Positions 48,385 through 57,469 of a stretch of 64,000 bases of DNA are shown here, in pieces. Below the pieces are notes generated by a model that was given only the letters and a program-made list of their open reading frames with translations, made no database searches and was not told the origin of the DNA. The position numbers and the translations under genes were made by a program. How positions within the stretch are numbered: position 1 is the stretch's first letter; each line of letters opens with the position of its first letter. Origin of the DNA: Marsupella aquatica (lineage: Eukaryota; Marchantiophyta); NCBI GenBank assembly GCA_973895155.1, contig OZ316895.1:3782001-3846000 (forward strand), written 5' to 3'.

Positions 48385-49301
48385 ATAAACGTTTATTTAT
48401 TGGACTTATCCCGAGCTTCTATAGCACGGTCTTTTTCGGCAGATAAGTATTTCATAAATTCGTCAAACTTTTCTAAATGGTCTTTATTCCCCTAATTACG
48501 AATGATCACATTTCTCCTCCAAAGATTCGTCTTATCAATATAATCTTTCTCAAGATTTTCTTGAGAGAACGTTCGAATCCCATATCCACTAAGGAGCTCG
48601 CGGAATGTCAACTTGTCAATTGACATGTCGCATAGGTATGGATATAGTTTCTTTCTAAAAAATAGGTCATCATCGAGCCCAGAATATGCATTGGGATACA
48701 GCGATGAATAGAAGTCATTAAGGCTCGTCTTATATGCAGCGTCATCGATAAGAATGACATTCTCGATGTTGTAATCTTTAATATCGGCGGCAATGTCCGA
48801 GAGACATTTGACAAATAAGGGGATGTCATTATTATTCTTCCCAATAAGTCGAGTTGATTCTTGTCCCCATATAAATTTAATATGTTTCAAAACTTTGGGT
48901 TGAAGTATCAGCCTTACACAAGATAGAATATTCCGTTTGAACATGCACGACCAGATTGCAATGTCGTATAGATCTGCCACCTTCTCAAGAAATTCCATTA
49001 AATCAGGCCTTGGATAGATAACCTTGTGCATCTGTCTCACACCCCTTGACCGAATGGGCATCCCAGGGCTGATCTTCTCTGACCAGATAAGTACCTGATT
49101 CAGATAAAAAATTACAAGTCTCTTATGAACCGGTGACTTCTTTGCCGATGGATTAGGCACCATCTGTAATTGTGATTTTTGTGCCGCAGGGTTTGGAGAA
49201 CATACTAGAATGGTCTGTTTGTTTCCCGCCTCCGGATGATCACCGGACTTCCGGATTGGTGCCTTCGATACTCGATCAGGGGGTTTCGGGATAGGCTTCT
49301 G
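48385..49301 (-). CDS. FCP1/NIF-like HAD module 1 with linker (continues the Ulp1 gene)
   Basis: The exon opens at an acceptor (TTTTACAG/AAG) at 49,301, in phase with the Ulp1 exon upstream. A Pro/Lys-rich linker (KPIPKPPDRVSKAPIRK) precedes the HAD-like core: HKRLVIFYLNQVLIW (nucleophile Asp lost), KVIYPRPDLMEFLEKVADLY, DIAIWSCMFKRN, FIWGQESTRLIGK, ENVILIDDAAYKTSL (the second-motif Asp pair is retained) and LEKDYIDKTNLWRRNVIIRN. A TAG at about 48,492 follows, beyond which the frame continues as DHLEKFDEFMKYLSAEKD to a TAA at about 48,392. Probably a protein-binding relative of FCP1-type phosphatases. It is also possible that the exon belongs to a separate gene. Confidence 0.7.
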
Positions 49302-49387
49302 TAAAACATTAAGAAATAAAAATAAGTTTATAACGTGAACGGTCGCGTGACTACAAAGAGAGACACTGAAATGAAGTGTATTACCTG

Positions 49388-50165
49388 TACAAGACGGTTG
49401 TTCAGTGCTGGAATTCTGCCGGAAATGTCAATCATAGCAGCACGGATCCCGGTAACTAGGTTACTTGCGGACATCGGCTTGCGGAAGTCCATGTCAAATA
49501 ACGACAAGACTATCTCCCTACGGAATTTCTCAATTTGATCCGCGGCAAAATTAATTTTGTTTCCTTGACACAAGCACTTGGCGTATCTCAAGATAAACAC
49601 ACCACAACTGTGGCCGTCACTCTGGTGAGGAATATCATTCCGATATATCCGTTTCCAACCTGAGAGATCCAAGTTGACACTAGTTCTCCAGCCAATTTTG
49701 TCGGCGTAGTACTTCCCAACAATATCTAGCACCCCAGGATTTTGTCGATTATGAACTAGAGAATCTAGGTACTCCAGCCGTTTCTCCTTCGGATACAAGA
49801 CTACCAATGACCAATGTTCTTTCACATCATTGTGTACTGGAAAGACCAGTTTGTCGTAATCACTGATTTTTAGCGGAAACTCCTTTGTCCAAGTTGCTCT
49901 CTCCTCGTCAAAAATGGTAGGATCCATGGAGAGAAGCTCAAAATGTGTGTTTGGAAGAATTTGACAAGGTCTGACTTTCCAACTCTATCGAGAATCAGTT
50001 CGAGAAAACTCAAATAAGCATTAATTATATCATCGGTGAGCAACTCACGCGGTCTCAGACACATCATATGTTTCCTCTTGATCGAGTGTTGTAAGAACTT
50101 GATCAACAACTCTTCCATATCCTTAGAAGGATCAAGGCATTGATCTATTCGACTAGCCAAATTTT
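49388..50165 (-). CDS. Ulp1/C48-type cysteine protease domain
   Basis: SUMO-protease-like (C48) catalytic domain. The exon runs from an acceptor at about 50,165 (TTTTTTGCAG/TTT) to a donor at 49,387 (CAG/GTAATAC). Motifs: RELLTDDIINAYLSFLELIL (start of the fold), KEHWSLVVLYPKEKRLEYLD (catalytic His in EHW, Asp in YLDSL), and HQSDGHSCGVFILRYAKC (oxyanion Gln and nucleophile Cys). The triad looks intact. One frame change is needed near 49,975, between DRVGKSD and KVRPCQILP, so the copy may be disabled or carry a sequencing slip. Ulp1-like domains are recurrently captured by plant MULE and CACTA transposons as well as being host SUMO proteases, so the context (a composite gene beside a CACTA end) matters. 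It follows the repeat/basic module in phase. Confidence 0.88.
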
Positions 50166-50306
50166 CAAAAAACTGCAAAAAACAGAGATTTCAGTATGCC
50201 TTCAAATAACGTACTGAGGTTGTAGCCTAAGGGTTCTACCTCAGAAAACAGAAACAATAACAAATCAATAATAAAATAATGACGTCTATAATAGAAACTT
50301 TAAGCT

Positions 50307-52319
50307 TATAGCTTGCAAATGACCTTTGGATTGGGTGGATCCGGCCTTTTCGCAGCTGATCTCTTGGGTGCCTCAATCGCAACAACATCCTTCAGCCCTC
50401 CTCGAGACCGCAGTGATCGCTCCATCGGACCAGTTTGCAAAGGTTGGAGCGATGAGGCGGGAAGACCTTCAAATGGTTGTGGCATTTGATTCAAATATTC
50501 CACAATCTGGGAATCCGATTCCAAAATATCCGGTGCCACAATTTCTGCGCAAGTGACCTCTGCAATATATCGGGGTCGAGACCACGAACCCGGTCGCGTC
50601 AAGTCAGCTGTTAGTCTCTTAACAACTTGAGCCGAGTCTGGTGCCAAAAACGTTCCCAGGTCTTGCACTCGATTCTCGGAAAAGCGGACATTATTGATGA
50701 TTGTCTCCATTCTGGATGTAGTGGCAGTCTTCTCCTCGGTAATCAAAAGACCCTTCGAATATTGCAAAGCAAGGACTGCCTGGACTCGGAGCTACTCCGA
50801 TGAATATTTATTCCAATCATCCAACGAGATCGTACTTAAGGGTGGATCGTTAAATTCAAACTCCGGACAAAGAAAATAGTCTAATATTTTCTTCTTAACT
50901 GCAACTGAGGGTGAAGAAGGCTTCTTCAAATTCAGCCTTATTTTCGGTAGACGTTGTGCCTCAGAAATAAGCGAAAGATCCTTGGCCCTCTTGGCCTCCT
51001 TCCTCGCTGCCTCCAGTCTTCCGGCTTCTTCTCTCTCCAGTCTTGCGAAATCGACCTTTTCTGCCTCCAACTTCTCCGCCTCCACCCTCTCCGGTCTTGC
51101 GGTCTCGTCCGCCATCCTCTCGGCCCGCACCCTCTCAGCCGCCACACTCTCCGCCTTATTTTCCTCTGTCACTAAAAGGACTCTTGCAGCCTCCGCTTTC
51201 TCAGCCTGGGCTTTCTCAGCCTGGGCTTTCTCAGCCTGGGCTTTCTCAGCCTGGGCTTTCTCAGCCTTCGCGTTCTCGGCCTGGGCTTTCTCCGCCTGGG
51301 CTTTCTCAGCAAGGACTCTCGCAACCTCCGCTTTCTCAGCCTGGGCTTTCTCAGCCTCCGCGTTCTTTGCCTGGGCTTTCTTTGCCTGGGCTTTCTTAGC
51401 CTGGGCTTTCTCAGCCTACGCTTTCTCAGCCTGGGCTTTCTTAGCCTAGGCTTTCTCAGCAAGGACTCTCGTAGCCTGGGCTTTCTCAACCTGGGCTTTC
51501 TCAGCCTCCGCGTTCTCGGCCTGGGCTTTCTCCGCCTGGGCTTTCTCAGCCTGTGCTTTCTCATCCTGGGCTTTCTCGGCATCCGCTTTCTCAGCCTGGG
51601 CTTTCTCAGCCTAGGCTTTCTTAGCCTGGGCTTTCTCAGCCTCGGCTTTCTCCTTCTTCTTCGCGGGAGTTGCTTTTCTAGCTGCTGCCTTTTTCTTCTT
51701 AACCTCCTTCTTTTGAAGCTCCTCTTGCCGGGCCGCCTCTTGTCGGGACGCCTCCTCCTGCCGGGCTGCCTCCTCCTGTCGGGCCGCCTCCTTCTTTTGA
51801 AGCTCCTCTTGCCGGGCCGCCTCCTGCCGGGCCGCCTCCTTCTTTTGAAGCTCCTCTTACCGGGCCGCCTCCTGCCGGGCCGCCTCCTTCTTTTGAAGCT
51901 CCTCTTGTCGGGCCTCCTCCAGCCTGGCCTCCTCCTGCTGGGCTGCCTCTAGCCTGGCCTCCTCCTGCCGGGCCGCCTCCTCTCTGGCCTCCTCCTGTCG
52001 GGCCGCCTCCTCTCGGTCCACCTCATGTCGAGGCTCCTGTGTGGCCTCTTCATCAGAGTCCTCAGCGTCCTCAGAACCCTCCATCTCCTCGCCCTCTTCA
52101 TCAGCATCCTCAGCGTCCTTCATCTCCTCTCTGTCACTCTCTTCATCTCCTCTATTGTCAGAATCTCCGACGTTGTTCTGCGTATCGGTCATCCACTCTG
52201 GATCTTGGTCATTGACATCCCCATCCGCGTCACCTTCCACGTCACCTTCCCCCTCACCATTCGCATCACCATTGCTCCCTGCATCCTCAACATTGAAGCC
52301 GCAGTCAACTTGATCTGAA
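50307..52319 (-). pseudogene. Acidic domain, Ala/Lys/Glu/Gln repeats and basic C-terminal module, with internal stops
   Basis: One long exon from an acceptor at about 52,318 (TTATTCAG/AT) to a donor at 50,306 (AAAG/GTCATT). Order: acidic GDVNDQDPEWMTDTQNNVGD and Asp/Glu-rich stretch; degenerate (Glu/Ala/Arg/Gln) repeats EEARQEEA and EELQKKEAARQ; a basic bridge VKKKKAAARKATPAKKK; then more than 30 hexapeptides of type AEKAQ; then SEAQRLPKIRLNLKKP and a non-repeat module with DLGTFLAPDSAQVVKRL and RYIAEVTCAEIVAP. The repeats predict a long single alpha-helix or coiled coil. TAA at 51,857-51,859 and TAG at 51,611-51,613, 51,446-51,448, 51,416-51,418 and 50,792-50,794 break the frame; each repeat-region stop sits where the repeat otherwise has Gln. 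Without these stops the frame is continuous. Function unknown; possibly a spacer or scaffold. Confidence 0.7.
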
Positions 52320-52441
52320 TAAAATCAGATCATTTGATAAGAATGACTCATGCGCATATTCGCGTGAAAAGAAATGTTATGAATGTCCACGCGCATGTTC
52401 ACGTGACGCAATAAAAAGTAAGAGGTTTCAAAAGTAACTTA

Positions 52442-52770
52442 CCTTGGATTGGCCCACTAGGGTACTCCGTTGGTCGAATGTACAATCGATCGGAATCTTC
52501 AGAGAGTGCATACTCTTGCAATAATTGATTACAAATATTATCAATGATATGTTGTTCGTGGAGGACATCCAAAACATCAGCCCTGAGAGCAGTTACGGAT
52601 GGACGGTACTTCATTAATTTATCTATACATTTTTCTATACTAGCCCGTACTGGGTCAATCAATGACAACGTTGTATCAATTGTCGCCGTGGTGTGTTGCA
52701 AGAAACAAGACAACTCCCTATGCGTTGCCATAGGGCAGTAATATTTTACATTGGATCCAGCATCCTGTAA
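52442..52770 (-). CDS. Short exon of the composite gene (about 109 codons), unknown
   Basis: Bounded by an acceptor at about 52,770 (TTTTACAG/GAT) and a donor at about 52,441 (CAAG/GTAAGT), in phase with both neighbours. The product includes HRELSCFLQHTTATIDTTLS and RADVLDVLHEQHIIDNICNQ, predicted largely helical. No family recognised. The intron to its left (52,441-52,319) contains two copies of the block's palindrome, at 52,388-52,405 and 52,349-52,366. Confidence 0.55.
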
Positions 52771-52863
52771 AAAAAGCTGAAATTAGTTCACAATATTAAT
52801 TGAGAATATAATAATCTAAATAATCTTAAAATCGAAACCCCAAAATATAAATCTCAAAACTTA

Positions 52864-54172
52864 CCATTAAGCACTGGATCAAGTTCGTTCCCTCACCGAA
52901 GCATATAGCCCATTCCCCACATTGGACGAATTGACTAACAATACTTTCAAAGAATGGAAGTATCTTTTCTTGGGAAGGTGTCGTGAACTCGCCGCTCTCT
53001 TCAAAATTGGCTATCTTCTCAATCTGATATTTGGAGACCAATTGGAACTCGAGGGCTTGTGGATCGCCCATTGTGCTGAAGGCCAAGCTGTGAAAAGCGT
53101 AGGTTACAATAAGCTTCTTCTCCTTCGGCCACTTCTGAATATAATGGCTATCAACAGCAACGTAGTGTGTGTACTTCCCTAATTCCCGTTTGATTAAGTA
53201 AGACTCAATGGGAGAGGCTACAATAATAACCACATGGTGTGGTTTTGCCCCTATCTCGCTAGTAGCACGAAATAACCCCTCATAGAATGAGCAATTTGGC
53301 GGACGCAAATCTCCCATTGATGAGGGATCAAAATAAATCAAGCTCGCAAGGTTCTTGTCTTCACGTATGATACAGTCTGCAAACCCAGCATTTTGTATAT
53401 CCTGTAGGGATTGCAATTTCAGCCTCTCACCGACCGGCCACACTAGTTGGTTTCCTTGACTATCAACTGATTTTTGTATTCCTTCCACCAACCTGTAGAA
53501 TATAGGGTCGATCTCCTTCAACAAATTATCATTACTAATATTTACATTTAAGCACTTCTTCAGATAACCACTCAACGCATCTCTCAACTGCTTCAGCACC
53601 ATCTTGTCGAGCTTAAAGCGATCAATCATTCCTTTGACCCGCAATTTTTGCGCTAAATCTGTCAGACTTTTCAGCTCCGTCCGGGTGGATGTATCCCCGT
53701 TGAGTTTACTCAATAATAAAATCTCAAACTCAACTTTTGTCTTCTTCTTTATACAGAATTGCTCCAAACTCATGCTGGTCGTTGACAACACTAGAGCCTC
53801 AGAGGACTTCCTCGCCTTCCCAGATTTCACTTTGATACTTCGGTTTTTGAGTATAGACAGTCTTCCGCTCAACATATATTCCGCTGCCTTTTGAAGAACC
53901 GAGTCTGAGCACCCTTGACAAGAACGGAACGTCTTCTTTAGAAGATGATAAGCATATGGATTATCCGCAATTTTGACGGCGTCCCTCTGTAAAATTCCGT
54001 TGTAAATTACAAGCTCTCCTGTCCTTGATAGTTCATAGACCTCCATCCACTTCTTGAATGTTTCGTCCTCCATTGTAAAGAGAAACGGAGCCAATTCTCC
54101 AAATTTCATCATTTCGTTCTTCCCTTTTTGAGCCCATGGGCAAACAAAACTTGTAGCTCTCATAAATACCTG
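52864..54172 (-). CDS. Long exon of the composite gene, unknown (about 436 codons)
   Basis: A single open exon from an acceptor at about 54,172 (TTTTTCAG/GTA) to a donor at about 52,863 (ATG/GTAAGT). It joins the ParB-like exon upstream in phase 0. Features: FGELAPFLFTMEDETFKKWM, LSRTGELVIYNGILQRD, a basic region (LKNRSIKVKSGKARK), FADCIIREDKNLASLIYF and a C-terminal part with EWAICFGEGTNLIQC. No intact family signature that I know. The late part (AKPHHVVIIVASPIESYLI) could be a Rossmann-like methyltransferase-type fold, but this is only an impression. No internal stop, in contrast to its neighbours. Confidence 0.6.
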
Positions 54173-54272
54173 AAAAACAATGGAAACATGACAATTCTAA
54201 GCTTGACGCGACCGTTCGCGTGACAAAAGTTTAAACGATAATGTGATCAAAGAGGGATATTTATATACCTTC

Positions 54273-55516
54273 CAATTTGGATGACGATAATGTGATCCAG
54301 GCCGCCCAAATGAGTTCAAGATATTACGACACTGTCGTACAATGGTGAGAAACTATCCTTCTTCCATTGATGTTTGATGACAGTGGTTCAGAGCTTTCGA
54401 TAATCCCATCAAATGAACATTATTGTCGTTGTTGAGTGTTGCCCAAAACATTACAGCTTCTACAGTACCGCAAGCATCTCATACAACTTGGCTGACTTTG
54501 TCATCCTCTCTGAGCAATTTGTACGCCATTATTGTGTGCTGGCCTCCGAGTATCCAAAAATGACTGGTCATAATGTCCTCCTCTTTTGGCGATGAATCGT
54601 AGGGCGCCCCATTGTAGTCGGGATCTCTATTGGCCTCCGACTGAACCCACTTCACAGGGACTAAAAAGCAGCATCGCTTCTCGAACTTTATAGCCGAATG
54701 AGAGAGGAGTGAATTCTTTAGCCTATCTGTGTAATCCTGATTCCACTCTCGGTACTTGATGTGGTCCGGTGCAAGATGACAACGTGATGTCTCAACAAAA
54801 AATGACTTGCTGTTAAATATATTCATAGCACTATATTCTTTGAGGAAAGAATCGAACAGAGCCCCGACATTCGCTGAGGTAATTACTTTTGGAAGATTCT
54901 CCGCCGAGTATACTTCAACCTTGCTCACTGGCGGGGCCTTTCCCAAGCAAAATCCTTGGTTGAAAGGAACTCTCTGGAACTCAAGTACGTCAATAATGTA
55001 TTGACATATCAAATCTCTCGTTGATCCCTCTGGATCAGAAGGATATCCCACACTAGTAACCTTTTCCAAGGCGTGCCTTGCACCTAGAAGATCATCGATT
55101 CTGGGCTGATTGAAGGTTACATATTGCGTTCGATCCAAACAAATGCTTATTTTGTCTTCCTGCTGGTCGTCGCTAACTAGCAAAACCAATCCCTCTGTAC
55201 ACTCTTTAACTTTCATGTTCTTCTCAAAGAAACACCCGAGAATTTTTTATCTCTCCAAAACTGTAGCTTTATCATTTCTTGCCACCACAAGACGGATAGC
55301 CCCATTGCGAACGACTATTCCAAAATTGGATATCTCAGTCGATTCAAAGAGATGGATACTCTTCGTCTCCGGTGTTCTCTCTCTGATTGACTTTCCTCGG
55401 TATGCAAGTATGGATGTCTCCGCGGGAGTCATTTTTGTCTTGGTTTTCTTACGAGAAGCAGCTTTAGACGAGTCTCTTTTCCGCTTTGAGGTTCCGGTAG
55501 GATCCATTCTGAAATA
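54273..55516 (-). pseudogene. Basic N terminus plus ParB/Srx-like module, with internal stops
   Basis: Minus-strand coding from an acceptor at about 55,509 (ATTTCAG/AATGG) to a donor at about 54,272 (AAG/GTATAT). N terminus is basic (SKRKRDSSKAASRKKTKTK), like a nuclear localisation signal. After a TAA at about 55,247 the same frame continues: EGLVLLVSDDQQEDKISICL, REWNQDYTDRLKNSLL, then SHFWILGGQHTIMAYKLL. The last segment resembles the GGQH box of ParB/sulfiredoxin-type domains, which bind DNA or nucleotides. A TGA at about 54,479 and a TAG near 54,350 follow in frame before the donor. The ParB-like call rests on one motif and its setting and is tentative. Upstream, splicing to the F-box-like exon would keep frame (AAAAT/A-ATG). 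Confidence 0.55.
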
Positions 55517-55582
55517 GACAAATATTGAAAGTTAAACGTTTATTATAAAATACTAACACGTGCATGGTCGCGTTGTGCCGAA

Positions 55583-56113
55583 TTACATTTTAGGAACATT
55601 TATCCTGACCCAATCTTCTCGCTCATCTTCATCTAACCAAAACCAAAGGTTCTTAAACGTGTCAAGTTCAAATCCTTCAAATCCACCCAGAATGTCCAGC
55701 GGCGGGAGAGTTTTGATGGATTCTGTAAATCTTAATGCTACACTCCGTGAAGTCAAATGCCTTCGAAGCGATTCATATCCTGGTCTATCAGTGAAGTCGT
55801 AAGCTACCAAGGTGACCGTCGCCCAAGTACTACTATAAGTAACTATGTGGCACCACTTCTTACTGACTGTTCGAATGGCGATCAAGTCCATGACCCGATT
55901 TTTAATTGCAGTATCCGATAAATTCCCAAGACAGTGGAAAAACTCTTTGACTAATGGCCAAATATATTTCTTGACAATATCGTCCGGAAGACCGGGTATC
56001 AGGTCTTCAGCTTGACTCCATATCATGTTTCGGTTGATAACCTTTGCACGTGCAATGCGCTCCATCATTATTTGACGATGAGATTTTCGATTCATGTCAA
56101 AGGATTGCAGCAT
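55583..56113 (-). CDS. F-box-like module 3
   Basis: Open frame with EDLIPGLPDDIVKKYIWPLV and DLIAIRTVSKKWCHIVTYSS, the opening and closing helices of an F-box-like motif, followed by an unrecognised region of about 90 residues ending in DEREDWVRINVPK. F-box proteins link targets to Skp1-Cullin ubiquitin ligases; here that role is only inferred. The frame reads to TAA at 55,583, but a donor just before it (AAAAT/GTAATT) would splice in phase to the ParB-like exon and bypass the stop. The intron holds a palindrome at 55,557-55,574. Confidence 0.65.
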   Translation of the reverse strand: MLQSFDMNRKSHRQIMMERIARAKVINRNMIWSQAEDLIPGLPDDIVKKYIWPLVKEFFHCLGNLSDTAIKNRVMDLIAIRTVSKKWCHIVTYSSTWATVTLVAYDFTDRPGYESLRRHLTSRSVALRFTESIKTLPPLDILGGFEGFELDTFKNLWFWLDEDEREDWVRINVPKM

Positions 56114-56720
56114 AATATGGAAAAGATTAAGAACAAGAACCTATCCATTAAGAACTGGGACCACCAAGATTCTGAGAAAATCTACCAAACCTTTCGATTA
56201 GGACATCTCGTTCTCCTCATCTAAATTGTTATATTTGTTCGTAAACAATGCTATTTTGTCAGAAGTAGTAGTCCCAAGAACAGATATTTCTGGAAGCATA
56301 GAAATATCCTGTCGAATAACTCGACAGACTGAGTCAAACTCCAACTCGTCAGTTTCGGGTATGTCGTAAAGAGCATCATTTGCGACATCGACAATCCGGT
56401 TTGCTTGTTTGAGGATAGCCCATAACCTTGTATTTGTAACTAAAAAGTTCCACTTCTTGCTACAAGCTCCAAGCCAAATAAGGTCTCAGACCCTATCGAT
56501 AACCAAATCGTTATCGAGGTGTCGATATCCACGCAATCTTTCAATTGAAATAAAGTGTTCATAGAGTATTGGCCAAATGTTTGAAATGACCAAAACATCT
56601 GGTATTCCTCCAATGAGACTAGAGGAGGTTTCATCCAGCGTATCCTATATTGTTTTATGTTTCTTTTCATGAGATGAAAGGAAATCTCAAGCCTCATTCA
56701 AAAGTTGGCTCATCCTGCTT
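56114..56720 (-). pseudogene. F-box-like module 2, broken by several stops
   Basis: The correct frame starts at ATGAGCCAACTT near 56,715 and, reading through stops, gives SSSLIGGIPDVLVISNIWPI, LIWLGACSKKWNFLVTNTRL and EISVLGTTTSDKIALFTNKY, the same plan as modules 1 and 3. Stops: TGA and TAG in the first 40 codons, TGA just before LIWLGACSKK, then TAA and TAG downstream. All are one transition away from CGA, CAG or CAA. The longest Met-initiated frame (56,440-56,697) is a shadow in another phase. A non-palindromic intron may remove the last two stops before module 3. Confidence 0.6.
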
Positions 56721-56778
56721 TTATCATATCACAAAACATTGTTAGAAGACATACGACGCGCTTGGTCACGTAAGTTAA

Positions 56779-57330
56779 CTAGAATTCCTTAAAAGCGTAG
56801 ATGTCACCCTCAAGGTATCCAACTTCGTGGCATTTGACTGTAAATTTCCATTTTTCAAGAGGGTGAAGAGCATCGTAAGTCTTCGTGAAGAGTTCCCTAA
56901 GATCTCTGGACATTGACCCCATGAATTTAATTCTTGGGTATTTCTGGAAGAAACTTTGAACTGTCGATGAGAGAGACTCATTTCCGATCGGTTTAGTAGG
57001 ATTTCCTGGGAAAGCCAAATTTAATAAACTCAACTTGATTACACCCAGAAGATAGGTATTCCCAACAAGGTGGCGCCATCTGCGACACACCGAAGATAGT
57101 CCTACAAACTCATCCAATTCCTTTATTGAGAAATTTCCTGCATTAGCCAAGGAATTAAAAGTCTCCTTGATCCAAGGCCATATCAATTCCGCGACAATGA
57201 AATCTGGAAGTCCAGGTAGTAGTGTTTCAACAAATACAGAATATCCCGCCAGTAGACCATCTTGGCTTCTGTCCAAAACGTCAAATATTGGGCATAGATA
57301 TCTGAAGCTCTTCAGACCAGGTTCGCCCAT
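56779..57330 (-). CDS. F-box-like module 1 (183 aa)
   Basis: Intact frame from ATG at 57,330 to TAG at 56,779. VETLLPGLPDFIVAELIWPWI and FVGLSSVCRRWRHLVGN form an F-box-like pair of helices as in modules 2 and 3. The rest (about 100 residues; KYPRIKFMGSMSRDLRELF and PLEKWKFTVKCHEVGYLEGD) is unrecognised. It is the first module of the minus-strand chain, directly downstream of the palindrome at 57,371-57,388 and the tandem array. An acceptor-like TTCAG just before the ATG leaves open a 5' leader intron. A palindrome at 56,755-56,771 separates it from module 2. Confidence 0.65.
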   Translation of the reverse strand: MGEPGLKSFRYLCPIFDVLDRSQDGLLAGYSVFVETLLPGLPDFIVAELIWPWIKETFNSLANAGNFSIKELDEFVGLSSVCRRWRHLVGNTYLLGVIKLSLLNLAFPGNPTKPIGNESLSSTVQSFFQKYPRIKFMGSMSRDLRELFTKTYDALHPLEKWKFTVKCHEVGYLEGDIYAFKEF

Positions 57331-57469
57331 GACTCTTTTCAGCTGAATGATATATCCCAGAGATTATTTTCACGCGACTGGTCGCGTCTACAAATCAGAA
57401 TGTATAAACAATTCTTTGAGAGACTGATTTTTTCGGGTCACAACGTGACAAATTATAAATGTTGCTTCG

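Noticed and set aside
51172-51582. 136-residue Arg/Pro/Lys/Leu-rich frame on the minus strand
   Set aside because: Shadow of the AEKAQ repeat in another phase; the AEKAQ frame continues in phase with exons on both sides.
56440-56697. 85-residue Met-initiated minus frame
   Set aside because: Out of phase with F-box-like module 2, which is recognisable in another frame when stops are read through.
46745-57330. Endogenised giant-virus fragment
   Set aside because: Considered because of the mixed gene content, but spliceosomal introns, plant-type FCP1-like modules and absence of any viral hallmark gene argue against it.
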